Positions 27,347 to 35,823 of a stretch of 64,000 bases of DNA are shown here, piece after piece (position 1 is the stretch's first letter; each line of letters begins with the position of its first letter). The notes beneath the pieces are model-generated. The model saw only the letters and a list, made by a program, of their open reading frames with translations. It searched no databases and was not told the DNA's origin. This stretch comes from Telluribacter humicola (GTDB lineage Bacteria > Bacteroidota > Bacteroidia > Cytophagales > Spirosomataceae), in the NCBI RefSeq assembly GCF_017355935.1, contig NZ_JAFIQT010000003.1, forward strand, positions 379,450 through 443,449. The letters are read 5' to 3'. The position numbers and the translations under genes are program-made.

Positions 27347-28195
27347 TTGCTACGCGTACCCTCTGACATAAGTGCCCAGGAATTTGAATCGCTGAAGATT
27401 CAGGATATGACCTTTGTGGCCTACCGCAACGAAGTATATCCCTCCCGTTATGAGGTATTCTTTGAGGAGCACGCGGTAATTGTGGTGCTGGAAGGGGAAA
27501 AGAAATTCATCAATCCTACGCAAGAGGTACACGTCGAGAAGGGTGACATCCTGTTTATACAGCGGGGCTTTTACCTGATGTCGGAGTCCATCAATGAAGC
27601 CTACAAGAGCCTGGTGTTTTTCTTTGATGAGAAGCTCTTAAAAGAATTTGTGGGCCTGCACTCAGAGCTCTTTGATTCTGAGGAAGGTACCTCACCCCTA
27701 CAATCCCCCATCCTGCACCTCCATTCCAATGATACCTTCTCTCAGTTTGTCAACTCGGTATTCCCCTACTTCCGCAACCAGACTTCGCTGAAGAACCACT
27801 TTCTCCGGCTCAAATTTCAGGAACTGCTCCTGCATCTATTAGAGATTGATCAGTCGGGTAAGCTGCAGGCCATTCTGTACAGCCTCTACAAAGGCCAGAA
27901 GGCTGACCTTACCTTTCTGATGAATAGCTACTACTTAAAGCCGCTCATGCTCAATGAGCTAGCCCGGCTATCGGGGCGTAGCCTCTCGGCCTTTAAGCGA
28001 GACTTTCAGGATGAGTTTCAGGTATCTCCCGCTCATTGGATCAAGAACAAACGCCTCGAGCACGCCGACTTTCTCCTCCGCAATACCGATAAGAACGTGT
28101 CCGAAATAAGTACCGAAATAGGCTACGAAAGTGTCTCGCACTTTATCAAATCCTACAAGGAGAAATACGGATTTACGCCCAAAAGGAGCCACTGA
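27347..28195 (+). CDS. AraC-family transcriptional regulator
   Basis: About 282 aa from a TTG at 27347; an ATG at 27407 is an alternative start. The N-terminal 150 residues are a cupin-like sensor (VVLEGEKKFINPTQEVHVEKGD). The C-terminal 100 residues have two helix-turn-helix motifs (LNELARLSGRSLSAFKRDF and VSEISTEIGYESVSHFIKSY) ending in the AraC signature YGFTPKRSH. Its position right after ilvA, between the ile and leu parts, could suggest a regulatory link to these genes, but the effector and targets are unknown. Confidence 0.88.
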   Translation: MLRVPSDISAQEFESLKIQDMTFVAYRNEVYPSRYEVFFEEHAVIVVLEGEKKFINPTQEVHVEKGDILFIQRGFYLMSESINEAYKSLVFFFDEKLLKEFVGLHSELFDSEEGTSPLQSPILHLHSNDTFSQFVNSVFPYFRNQTSLKNHFLRLKFQELLLHLLEIDQSGKLQAILYSLYKGQKADLTFLMNSYYLKPLMLNELARLSGRSLSAFKRDFQDEFQVSPAHWIKNKRLEHADFLLRNTDKNVSEISTEIGYESVSHFIKSYKEKYGFTPKRSH

Positions 28196-28351
28196 ACCAA
28201 AACCGCTATTTTTTGAGCGTTTTGCGTTATCATGATTTGTACTATTCTGCGGTAATTTGTTTTCCCGATTCAGGTACAGAGCTACCTGCATAAAGGAGTC
28301 AGCCCTTTTGCTGATCCCAACCAAAGCATATTACAAAAACTTAGCTATACC

Positions 28352-29755
28352 ATGAGTAAGCCTGCAAGTACCCTTTTCGACAAAGTGTGGGATGCCCACG
28401 TAGTCCGTTCAATTGAAGATGGTCCGGATATTCTCTTCATCGACCGCCACTTTATCCACGAAGTAACCAGCCCCGTTGCATTCCTCGGACTGGAGACCCG
28501 TGGTATTGGTGTGATGTATCCTGAGCGTACCTTCGCTACCGCCGACCATAACACCCCTACGATTAACCAGCACCTTCCCGTAGAGGACCCTCTTTCGGCC
28601 AACCAGCTGAAAGCTCTGGAGACCAATACTGCCAAGTATGGTATTTCACACTGGGGACTTGGCCACGCCAAGAATGGTATTGTACACGTAATAGGACCCG
28701 AAAACGGTATTACACTTCCAGGCATGACGATCGTATGTGGTGACTCTCATACGTCTACACACGGAGCTTTCGGAGCCATTGCTTTTGGTATAGGTACTTC
28801 GGAGGTAGAGATGGTACTCTCGTCGCAGTGTATCATGCAGCCTAAGCCTAAGAAGATGCGCATTACTGTAAACGGTACATTGGGCAAAGGCGTAACTCCC
28901 AAAGACGTTACCCTATATATCATCGCAAAGCTTACTTCTGCCGGTGCCACGGGCTACTTTGTTGAGTACGCGGGAGATGTATTCGAGAATATGACCATGG
29001 AAGGTCGTATGACCGTATGTAACATGAGTATCGAAATGGGTGCCCGTGGTGGTATGGTCGCTCCTGACCAGACTACCTTCAACTATTTGAATGGACGCGA
29101 GCAGTCTCCTAAGGGCGAAGCCTGGGACAAAGCAGTTGCTTACTGGCAGACGCTCAAAACCGACGAAGGTGCCCAATTCGATAAAGAATACGTGTTTGAG
29201 GCATCGGACATCGAGCCAATGATTACGTACGGTACCAACCCGGGTATGGGTATGGGTATATCTAAGAATATCCCTACTGCCGAGCAGGTAGAAGGTGGCA
29301 AAGCAACCTACGACAAAGCCCTTAACTACATGGGATTTGACGAACAGGATTCCATGATTGGTAAGCAGGTAGACTACGTATTTATCGGTAGCTGTACCAA
29401 TGGCCGTATTGAGGACTTCCGTGCTTTTGCTTCCATTGTAAAAGGCCGTAAGAAGGCAGATAACATTACCGCCTGGATTGTACCGGGTTCACATATTGTA
29501 GAGCAGCAAATCAAAGAAGAAGGTATTCTGGATATTCTTACCGACGCCGGATTCCAGCTGCGTCAGCCCGGTTGTTCGGCCTGTCTGGCTATGAATGATG
29601 ATAAGATTCCGGCTGGTAAGTACGCTGTAAGTACCTCCAACCGTAACTTCGAAGGTCGTCAGGGCCCTGGGGCACGTACCCTGCTTGCCAGCCCGCTGGT
29701 AGCTGCCGCTGCCGCCGTAACCGGACGTGTAACCGATCCACGGGAATTGCTTTGA
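28352..29755 (+). CDS. leuC: 3-isopropylmalate dehydratase large subunit
   Basis: Aconitase-family subunit that isomerises 2-isopropylmalate to 3-isopropylmalate in leucine synthesis, working with LeuD. The 467-aa chain has the 4Fe-4S ligands in [11 protein letters not shown] and [11 protein letters not shown] and the family segments [14 protein letters not shown] and [18 protein letters not shown]. Codon usage is biased to GGT, CGT and GTA, as in ilvC. Between it and leuD a decayed extra gene and repeats are inserted. Confidence 0.97.
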   Translation: MSKPASTLFDKVWDAHVVRSIEDGPDILFIDRHFIHEVTSPVAFLGLETRGIGVMYPERTFATADHNTPTINQHLPVEDPLSANQLKALETNTAKYGISHWGLGHAKNGIVHVIGPENGITLPGMTIVCGDSHTSTHGAFGAIAFGIGTSEVEMVLSSQCIMQPKPKKMRITVNGTLGKGVTPKDVTLYIIAKLTSAGATGYFVEYAGDVFENMTMEGRMTVCNMSIEMGARGGMVAPDQTTFNYLNGREQSPKGEAWDKAVAYWQTLKTDEGAQFDKEYVFEASDIEPMITYGTNPGMGMGISKNIPTAEQVEGGKATYDKALNYMGFDEQDSMIGKQVDYVFIGSCTNGRIEDFRAFASIVKGRKKADNITAWIVPGSHIVEQQIKEEGILDILTDAGFQLRQPGCSACLAMNDDKIPAGKYAVSTSNRNFEGRQGPGARTLLASPLVAAAAAVTGRVTDPRELL

Positions 29756-29798
29756 AAGCTGCTATAGGCTGTAAGCTATAGGCAATATGCTTTTTTAG

Positions 29799-29822
29799 CT
29801 TACAGCGTAAAGCTTAAAGCTC
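29799..29822 (+). repeat. Left direct repeat flanking the IVS-type pseudogene
   Basis: A 24-nt segment rich in AGCTTAAAGC words matches 30194-30217 at 21 of 24 positions in direct orientation. Just upstream (29760-29790) lies further GCTATAGGC/AAGCTATAGGC repeat sequence. Confidence 0.6.
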
Positions 29823-29827
29823 CAAAA

Positions 29828-30184
29828 ATGCGTGATTTTAGGAAGTATAAGGTTTGGCAATCGGCACATGCGCTTACGTTAGAGATTTATTCATTAAGTA
29901 ATGGATTTCCTGCAAACGAGCAGTATGGAATAACCAGCCACGCAGAGCTGCGGTATCCATTCCAACTAACATAAGTGAAGGCTGCGGAAGAAGTAGCGAT
30001 GCCGACTTTGCTAGATTTATCCATTATTGCTCTAGGCTCCGCGCATGAAGTAAAATACCTGATACAACTTTGCTACGACTTAAAGTATATAGAGGAAAGT
30101 ATCTATAAAGACACTGATAGCAGAGTCAACCTGGCGAAACGTAAACTGTATCATTTAGAAAAGAAAATAAACAGCAAAAGCTAA
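29828..30184 (+). pseudogene. Decayed four-helix-bundle (23S rRNA intervening-sequence type) protein gene
   Basis: The first frame starts MRDFRKYKVWQSAHALTLEIY and stops at 29974. A second frame supplies RRAAVSIPTNISEGCGRSSD, the classic conserved core. After a further shift near 30010-30018 a third frame supplies LSIIALGSAHEVKYLIQLCYDL and the C-terminus to 30184. Together they reconstruct an approximately 118-aa protein of the family found in 23S rRNA intervening sequences and scattered singly in Bacteroidota genomes. Two frameshifts make it non-functional. It splits leuC from leuD and is bracketed by direct repeats, suggesting it arrived as a unit. Confidence 0.82.
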
Positions 30185-30193
30185 GGCATATAG

Positions 30194-30217
30194 CCTACAG
30201 CTTAAAGCATAAAGCTC
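30194..30217 (+). repeat. Right direct repeat flanking the IVS-type pseudogene
   Basis: A 24-nt copy of the 29799-29822 repeat (21/24 identical). It overlaps an adjacent word CTAAGGCATATAGC (30181-30194) that recurs inverted at 37219-37232. Confidence 0.6.
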
Positions 30218-30224
30218 TAATACA

Positions 30225-30821
30225 ATGGCCTACGATAAATTTACTGTACTAAAAAGCTCCGCCGTTCCGATGCCTATTGAGAACGTGGATACCGACCAGA
30301 TCATCCCTGCCCGCTTCCTGAAGGCAACCGAGCGCACAGGATTTGGTGATAACCTGTTTAGAGACTGGCGCTACAATGGCGATGGTACTCCCAAAGCTGA
30401 TTTCGTACTTAACAACCCTATCTACTCCGGCAGTATCCTGGTAGGTGGCAAGAACTTCGGAAGCGGATCCAGCCGTGAACACGCAGCCTGGGCTATCTAT
30501 GACTATGGCTTCCGTTGTGTAGTATCCAGCTTCTTTGCTGATATCTTCAAGAATAACTCCCTGAACGTAGGTATCCTGCCGGTACAGGTTAGCCCTGAAT
30601 TCCTGGATAAGATCTTCCAGGCTATCGAGGCTGATCCAAAGGCTGAGCTGGAAGTAAACCTGCCTGAGCAGACCATTACGATTGTAGCTACAGGCGAGCA
30701 GGAAACGTTTGCTATCAATGGCTACAAGAAACATAATATGATCAATGGCTACGACGATATTGATTATCTGCAGGCCATGAAGGAGGATATCAAGGTATTT
30801 GAAGAAGCTCGCCCCTTCTAA
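30225..30821 (+). CDS. leuD: 3-isopropylmalate dehydratase small subunit
   Basis: The 198-aa swivel-domain partner of LeuC. It has the family motif [16 protein letters not shown] near the N-terminus and the substrate-recognition loop [17 protein letters not shown]. The length is normal for LeuD. It begins 8 nt after the right repeat that borders the IVS-type pseudogene, so the insertion may have displaced its original upstream spacing to leuC. Confidence 0.97.
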   Translation: MAYDKFTVLKSSAVPMPIENVDTDQIIPARFLKATERTGFGDNLFRDWRYNGDGTPKADFVLNNPIYSGSILVGGKNFGSGSSREHAAWAIYDYGFRCVVSSFFADIFKNNSLNVGILPVQVSPEFLDKIFQAIEADPKAELEVNLPEQTITIVATGEQETFAINGYKKHNMINGYDDIDYLQAMKEDIKVFEEARPF

Positions 30822-30875
30822 ATCATAGCTATGAACGGCAGTCTGTTCTGAAAAAATAGTAGAAGTTAACTAATT

Positions 30876-30910
30876 CATGCTTAACGCATAATACATAAGC
30901 TTTAAAGCTC
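30876..30910 (+). repeat. Further copy of the AGCTTTAAAGC-type intergenic repeat
   Basis: The segment between leuD and the following gene contains GCTTAACGCATAAT and ATAAGCTTTAAAGCTC, words resembling the repeats around the IVS-type pseudogene. Similarity is by eye and imperfect. Confidence 0.4.
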
Positions 30911-30921
30911 TCCCCTCAATT

Positions 30922-32505
30922 ATGCCCAAGCGTTATATAGAAATAATGGATACGACACTCCGCGATGGTGAACAGACCAGCGGAGTATCGTTTTCTGCCT
31001 CAGAGAAACTTACCATCGCTCAGCTGCTCCTACAGGAAGTAAAGGTAGACCGAATCGAAATAGCCTCGGCGCGGGTATCAGATGGCGAGTTTCAGGCCGT
31101 CAAAAAGATTACCGAGTGGGCCAGCCAGAATGGCTACATTGACCGGGTAGAGGTACTTACTTTCGTAGATGGTGAGGCTTCCATAAACTGGATGCTTAAA
31201 GCGGGTGCCAAAGTCATGAACCTGCTTACCAAGGGGTCCATGAACCACCTTAAGTACCAGCTTAAGAAGACCCCCGCGGAGCACTTTGAGGATATCGCTC
31301 AGGTTATTGAACTGGCTCGCTCCAATGGCATCGAAAGCAATGTATATCTTGAGGACTGGAGCAACGGGATGCGCAGCTCCCGCGAGTACGTGTTCGAGTT
31401 CCTGGACTTCCTGGCTACCCAGCCGGTCAAGCGTATCCTGCTCCCTGATACTTTGGGTGTACTGACTCCGGCCGAATCCTACGAATTTGTAAAATCCATT
31501 GTAGATCGCTACCCCAACCAGCATTTCGAATTCCACGCTCACAATGACTACGACCTCGGTACAGCCAATGTACTGGAGGCCATACGGGCGGGGGTTCAGG
31601 GACTGCACCTGACCGTCAACGGCATGGGCGAGCGGGCCGGTAACGCGCCGCTGGCTAGTGCCATAGCCGTCCTCAAAGACTTCGTTCCGGAGGTCGAAAC
31701 GTCGGTGGCGGAGCAGTCGCTGTACTCAATCAGCAAGCTGGTCGAAACGTTCTCGGGTGTACGTATTCCGGCCAATAAGCCCATTGTAGGTGAGAATGTC
31801 TTTACGCAGACGGCCGGTATCCACGCGGATGGCGACAAGAAAAACAACCTGTACTTCAGCAACCTGATGCCCGAGCGATTCGGACGCAGGCGTCTGTACG
31901 CACTGGGTAAGACCTCCGGGAAAGCCAATATTGAGAAGAATCTGCAGGAGCTTGGTATCAAGCTAATGGATGAGGACCTGAAGAAGGTAACCCAACGAAT
32001 CATTGAGCTGGGCGACCGGAAGGAGATGGTTACCCGCGACGACCTCCCCTACATCATATCCGATGTACTGGACAGCAATACCATTGAGGAGAGGGTAGTT
32101 GTACTTAACTACGTACTGACCCACTCCAAGAACCTCAAGCCCTCGGCTACCTTACAGGTAAAGATCGGAGAGCATATCTTTGAAGAAAGTGCGCAGGGCG
32201 ACGGTCAGTACGATGCCTTCATGAACGCCCTCAGGAAGATCTACGGTATGCTGCACATGTGTCTGCCCATGCTGACCGACTATACCGTACGTATTCCTCC
32301 CGGTGGTAAGACAGATGCCCTCTGCGAAACCATCATTACCTGGGCTATTGATAACAAAGAGGTTAAAACACGCGGTCTGGACTCTGACCAGACGGTGTCG
32401 GCGATCAAGGCAACACAGAAGATGCTGAACCTTATTGATCAGACCTGTGAACTGAGCATACCTGCCCTGGTAGCCACTGAACCAGAATTATCTACTAAAC
32501 AATAA
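30922..32505 (+). CDS. LeuA/CimA-family acyltransferase with C-terminal regulatory domain
   Basis: A 527-aa member of the 2-isopropylmalate/citramalate synthase family, condensing acetyl-CoA with a 2-keto acid. The catalytic barrel has [15 protein letters not shown] and the metal-binding HAHNDYDLGTANVLEAI. The end of the chain (residues about 395-515) matches the LeuA dimer/allosteric domain (GQYDAFMNALRKIYG, then PPGGKTDALCETII). A second, shorter LeuA lies downstream of leuB. The two may divide the work, for example citramalate versus isopropylmalate formation, or this one may be the feedback-sensitive isozyme. Sequence alone does not decide the substrate. Confidence 0.85.
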   Translation: MPKRYIEIMDTTLRDGEQTSGVSFSASEKLTIAQLLLQEVKVDRIEIASARVSDGEFQAVKKITEWASQNGYIDRVEVLTFVDGEASINWMLKAGAKVMNLLTKGSMNHLKYQLKKTPAEHFEDIAQVIELARSNGIESNVYLEDWSNGMRSSREYVFEFLDFLATQPVKRILLPDTLGVLTPAESYEFVKSIVDRYPNQHFEFHAHNDYDLGTANVLEAIRAGVQGLHLTVNGMGERAGNAPLASAIAVLKDFVPEVETSVAEQSLYSISKLVETFSGVRIPANKPIVGENVFTQTAGIHADGDKKNNLYFSNLMPERFGRRRLYALGKTSGKANIEKNLQELGIKLMDEDLKKVTQRIIELGDRKEMVTRDDLPYIISDVLDSNTIEERVVVLNYVLTHSKNLKPSATLQVKIGEHIFEESAQGDGQYDAFMNALRKIYGMLHMCLPMLTDYTVRIPPGGKTDALCETIITWAIDNKEVKTRGLDSDQTVSAIKATQKMLNLIDQTCELSIPALVATEPELSTKQ

Positions 32506-32546
32506 CTCTTATTAGCACTACCCTTGCAGTGCCTTTCACTTACAAA

Positions 32547-33617
32547 ATGAAGAAACACATATTAGTTGTTCCCGGTGACGGAATCGGTCAGGAAGTTACC
32601 GCCGTTGGTAAAAAAGTACTCCAAAAAATCGCTGAGAAGTACGGTCACGAATTCACCTACGACGAAGCACTCATTGGCCACGTAGCGATCGAAGCTACCG
32701 GCAATCCCCTACCCGAAGAAACACTGACCAAGATGCGGGCTTCCGATGCCGTTCTTTTCGGAGCCGTAGGTCATCCCAAATACGACAACGATCCTACCGC
32801 TAAGGTACGTCCTGAGCAGGGACTTCTTAAGATGCGTAAGGAGCTAGGCTTGTTTGCCAACCTGCGCCCCATCAAGCTGTTTGATGAACTACTCGAAGCA
32901 TCATCCATCAAGCCTGAGATCCTGAAAGGTGCCGATATACTTTTCTTCCGTGAATTGACCGGCGATATTTATTTTGGAGAGAAAGGTCGCAAGAATGACG
33001 GTGATACCGCTTACGATATAGCAGAATACAGCCGATACGAAGTTGAGCGCATCGCTCGCAAAGCGTTTGAAGCCGCTCGTACCCGCCGTAAGAAGCTGTG
33101 CTCGGTGGATAAGGCCAATGTACTTGAGACCAGCCGTCTGTGGCGCGAAGTAGTACAGGCTATTGCCCCTGAGTACCCTGATGTAGAAGTAGAGCACCAG
33201 TTTGTAGATGCCGCGGCTATGATGCTGATCAAGGACCCACGCCGCTTTGACGTTGTCGTTACAGCGAACCTGTTTGGTGATATCCTGACGGATGAAGCCA
33301 GCCAGATCGCTGGTTCTATGGGTATGCTGGCATCCGCTTCTGTTGGCGAAAGTACCGGTGTATACGAGCCTATTCATGGTTCGGCACATGACATCACAGG
33401 CAAAGGCATAGCAAACCCTATGGCCTCTGTACTTTCGGCAGCCCTGTTACTTGATATTTCATTTGGCCTCAAAGAGGAATCTGATGCCATAATCAATGCT
33501 GTAGATCAGGTATTGAAAGCCGGCTATCGTACCCGAGATATTGCTGACTCAACTACTCCTGCCGATCAAATCCTTAATACAGAGGCTATCGGACAGAAGA
33601 TTTTAGAATTGATCTAA
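32547..33617 (+). CDS. leuB: 3-isopropylmalate dehydrogenase
   Basis: Cytoplasmic NAD- and Mg-dependent oxidative decarboxylase of leucine synthesis. The frame is open from a GTG at 32529, but the ATG at 32547 gives the conserved start MKKHILVVPGDGIGQEV (356 aa). It has the substrate-binding Arg region RELTGDIYFGEKG and the metal/NAD region NLFGDILTDEASQIAGSMGM, followed by EPIHGSAHDITGKGIANP. It is the last gene before the leuA attenuator. Confidence 0.97.
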   Translation: MKKHILVVPGDGIGQEVTAVGKKVLQKIAEKYGHEFTYDEALIGHVAIEATGNPLPEETLTKMRASDAVLFGAVGHPKYDNDPTAKVRPEQGLLKMRKELGLFANLRPIKLFDELLEASSIKPEILKGADILFFRELTGDIYFGEKGRKNDGDTAYDIAEYSRYEVERIARKAFEAARTRRKKLCSVDKANVLETSRLWREVVQAIAPEYPDVEVEHQFVDAAAMMLIKDPRRFDVVVTANLFGDILTDEASQIAGSMGMLASASVGESTGVYEPIHGSAHDITGKGIANPMASVLSAALLLDISFGLKEESDAIINAVDQVLKAGYRTRDIADSTTPADQILNTEAIGQKILELI

Positions 33618-33652
33618 AAGTTTTTATTCTGTTGCAATTCATATCTATTTCA

Positions 33653-33683
33653 TTTGGTGAATTCAATAGATCTTCTACCTTTG
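33653..33683 (+). promoter_or_regulatory. Promoter of the leuA leader transcript
   Basis: TTTG (33653-33656), a 19-nt spacer and TACCTTTG (33676-33683) match the Bacteroidota promoter consensus exactly. Transcription would start near 33690, about 32 nt before the leader peptide ATG. Confidence 0.7.
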
Positions 33684-33721
33684 CAGAAGAAAATACAAAA
33701 GGCGAAATTTCGCAACAGAAC

Positions 33722-33772
33722 ATGAAACCTATAGCTCAAAACCTAATCCTTCTCCTTCTTACTACATCGTAA
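33722..33772 (+). CDS. leu leader peptide
   Basis: A 16-codon ORF encodes MKPIAQNLILLLLTTS with Leu-Ile-Leu-Leu-Leu-Leu in codons 8-13, five of six being leucine. It has a perfect upstream promoter and an immediate downstream attenuator before leuA. This composition and position identify it as a control peptide sensing charged tRNA-Leu. Confidence 0.9.
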   Translation: MKPIAQNLILLLLTTS

Positions 33773-33773
33773 A

Positions 33774-33839
33774 GGTGTGAGAAAGACGTGGTTTTGCATA
33801 AAACTTAAAACCCTTTCTCACACCGGGAAGGGTTTTTTT
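33774..33839 (+). promoter_or_regulatory. Transcription attenuator of leuA
   Basis: The terminator stem pairs 33807-33815 with 33828-33836 (extended by wobble and GC pairs) and runs into seven Ts. GGTGTGAGAAAG at 33774-33785, one base after the leader stop codon, is perfectly complementary over 12 nt to 33813-33824, which overlaps the terminator's 5' arm and loop. The two structures are mutually exclusive, as in classical leu/his attenuators. Confidence 0.88.
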
Positions 33840-33891
33840 ATTGCCTGATAAAATAGTAATTTCGTAGTTTAACCATAAATCAATACCCCTA

Positions 33892-35046
33892 ATGAGCCAG
33901 CGAGTTTACATCTTCGATACCACCCTGCGTGACGGCGAGCAAGTACCCGGCTGCCAATTGACGACTGAGGAAAAGATCGTTGTGGCCCAGCATCTTGAAA
34001 AGTTAGGCGTGGACGTGATCGAAGCTGGATTTCCCGTATCAAGCCCGGGCGACTTCCGCTCGGTAGTTGAGATTTCGAAAGCGGTACAGGAGCCTACTGT
34101 ATGTGCCCTTTCCCGAGCCGTACAGGCCGACATTGATGCCGCCGCCGAAGCTCTCCAGTACGCGAAGCGTGGCCGTATCCATACGGGTATTGGCTCGTCA
34201 GACATCCACATTCAGCATAAGTTCAATACTACACGTGAGAAGATCATTGAGCGCGCTATAGATGCTACTAAGTACGCCCGTACGAAGGTAGAAGATGTAG
34301 AGTTTTACTGCGAAGACGCCGGTCGTGCTGACCTGGTGTTCCTGGCTCAGCTGGTAGAGGCCGTGATCGGAGCAGGAGCCACCGTAGTGAATATTCCTGA
34401 CACGACTGGCTACTGCCTACCCGAAGAGTACGGTGCCAAGATCCGGTTCATCTACGAAAACGTGAAAAATATTCATAAAGCTACCATTTCTATCCACTGC
34501 CACAACGACCTGGGTCTGGCTACTGCCAACTCGCTGGCCGGTATCCGTGAAGGAGCCCGTCAGGTGGAGGTAACCATGAATGGTATCGGTGAACGCGCTG
34601 GTAATACCTCGCTGGAAGAGGTAGTGATGGCGCTGAAAGTACATAAGGAGCTAGGTTTTGAAACCGGCATCCATACGCCCCTCATCTACCCTACCAGCCA
34701 GATGGTATCCAAGATGATGCGTATGCCTATACAGGCTAACAAAGCTATCGTAGGTCGGAATGCGTTTGCACACTCGTCAGGTATTCATCAGGATGGCTTC
34801 CTGAAGCACACCCTGAACTACGAAATCATGAACCCGCACGATGTAGGGGTAGATAAATCAGATATCGTACTGACTGCTCGCAGTGGCCGCCATGCCCTGA
34901 AGCACCGTCTGGAGCTATTAGGATTCACTTTTGATAAGCCTGTTCTGGATGATCTGTATAAGCGCTTCCTGGATGTTGCTGATGTAAAGAAAGAAGTAAA
35001 CGATAAAGATCTGGTAGAGCTGGCTCGTTCCACCGTAGCCGCTTAA
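33892..35046 (+). CDS. leuA: 2-isopropylmalate synthase, short form without regulatory domain
   Basis: A 384-aa enzyme condensing acetyl-CoA and 2-ketoisovalerate, the first step specific to leucine. The barrel has [17 protein letters not shown], the metal-binding [17 protein letters not shown] and [19 protein letters not shown]. The linker and subdomain region ends in [12 protein letters not shown] and then stops. Full-length LeuA is about 510-560 aa with a leucine-binding dimer domain, which is missing here with no frameshift visible. It is preceded by the leucine attenuator, so its control seems transcriptional. A terminator follows. Confidence 0.93.
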   Translation: MSQRVYIFDTTLRDGEQVPGCQLTTEEKIVVAQHLEKLGVDVIEAGFPVSSPGDFRSVVEISKAVQEPTVCALSRAVQADIDAAAEALQYAKRGRIHTGIGSSDIHIQHKFNTTREKIIERAIDATKYARTKVEDVEFYCEDAGRADLVFLAQLVEAVIGAGATVVNIPDTTGYCLPEEYGAKIRFIYENVKNIHKATISIHCHNDLGLATANSLAGIREGARQVEVTMNGIGERAGNTSLEEVVMALKVHKELGFETGIHTPLIYPTSQMVSKMMRMPIQANKAIVGRNAFAHSSGIHQDGFLKHTLNYEIMNPHDVGVDKSDIVLTARSGRHALKHRLELLGFTFDKPVLDDLYKRFLDVADVKKEVNDKDLVELARSTVAA

Positions 35047-35066
35047 TTTGAACTTTATTTACACAT

Positions 35067-35104
35067 AAAAAAGGCAGCTTCCTCTCAGGCAGGCTGCCTT
35101 TTTT
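35067..35104 (+). terminator. Terminator at the end of the leu cluster
   Basis: A 12-bp stem (35067-35078 with 35093-35104) with flanking A and T runs lies 20 nt after the leuA stop codon. Confidence 0.85.
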
Positions 35105-35176
35105 CGTTAAACAATATGCTTTATTGACTGTTGATTTAGAATACTTTTCTTCATCATAAATAACTAGTAATGAGCC

Positions 35177-35674
35177 ATGGCAAGACCTAATCCTGAACTA
35201 ATAGCGGCTCTGAGGCGTACTGCCAGGAAGCTATCTGATGGCGCCCCTTACCAGTGGGGGCACATGGGTAGCTGCAACTGCGGCAATCTGGCCCAGGAGC
35301 TTACCAAATTAAGTAAAGCTGAAATTCATGACTACGCACTGGCCGTCGGACGTGGCGACTGGAACGAACAACTGAATGATTACTGTCCCACGAGCGGGCT
35401 CCCCATCGACCTGCTTATTGCTGATATGCTCAGCGCAGGTCTGTCAACCGAGGACCTCAAGCACCTCGAACGGCTATCGGACCGGCGGGTACTGGAAAGG
35501 TTGCCCGAAGAGAAGCGCTTCCTGCGTCACAACGTCAGGGACGATGTAGTGCTGTACCTAACTACCTGGGCTACGATGCTGGAAGAACAATTACTGGCTA
35601 CGATTCGTCTGCCCTGGATGGAAGAACCTGCTGCTAAAGTACCTGCAACTACTGACGAGGTACTAACACTCTGA
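35177..35674 (+). CDS. Uncharacterised 165-aa protein with conserved-looking cysteine motifs
   Basis: I do not recognise the family. The sequence is soluble, without signal peptide. Near residue 30 it has YQWGHMGSCNCGNLAQE, with two Cys and a His close together, and near residue 70 GDWNEQLNDYCPTSG, a third Cys in a Trp/Asp-rich turn. The rest is mostly helical and charged. The clustered Cys/His suggests metal binding or a redox site. It is a single gene between two terminators, downstream of leuA. Confidence 0.7.
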   Translation: MARPNPELIAALRRTARKLSDGAPYQWGHMGSCNCGNLAQELTKLSKAEIHDYALAVGRGDWNEQLNDYCPTSGLPIDLLIADMLSAGLSTEDLKHLERLSDRRVLERLPEEKRFLRHNVRDDVVLYLTTWATMLEEQLLATIRLPWMEEPAAKVPATTDEVLTL

Positions 35675-35742
35675 GTCTTAATTTGATATTTAGGCTAAAA
35701 AATGCTATCATTACAAAGAATTTAATTTCCATCAGAATAACG

Positions 35743-35773
35743 AAAGCCCCCGTCCAGTGTGGACGAGGGCTTT
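35743..35773. terminator. Bidirectional terminator between the unknown gene and the M16 peptidase
   Basis: A 13-bp stem with one mismatch (35743-35755 with 35761-35773) has AAA at one end and TTTTT at the other. It lies between convergent genes. Confidence 0.8.
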
Positions 35774-35823
35774 TTCTTGGATTATTCTGTGGCAACTTGC
35801 TTCGTTAGCCTGCTGTGGCCCGA

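Noticed and set aside
28232-28255. A short ORF (MICTILR) upstream of leuC as a third leader peptide
   Set aside because: It has only three Ile/Leu codons, not consecutive, and the following 100 nt hold no convincing terminator or antiterminator pair.
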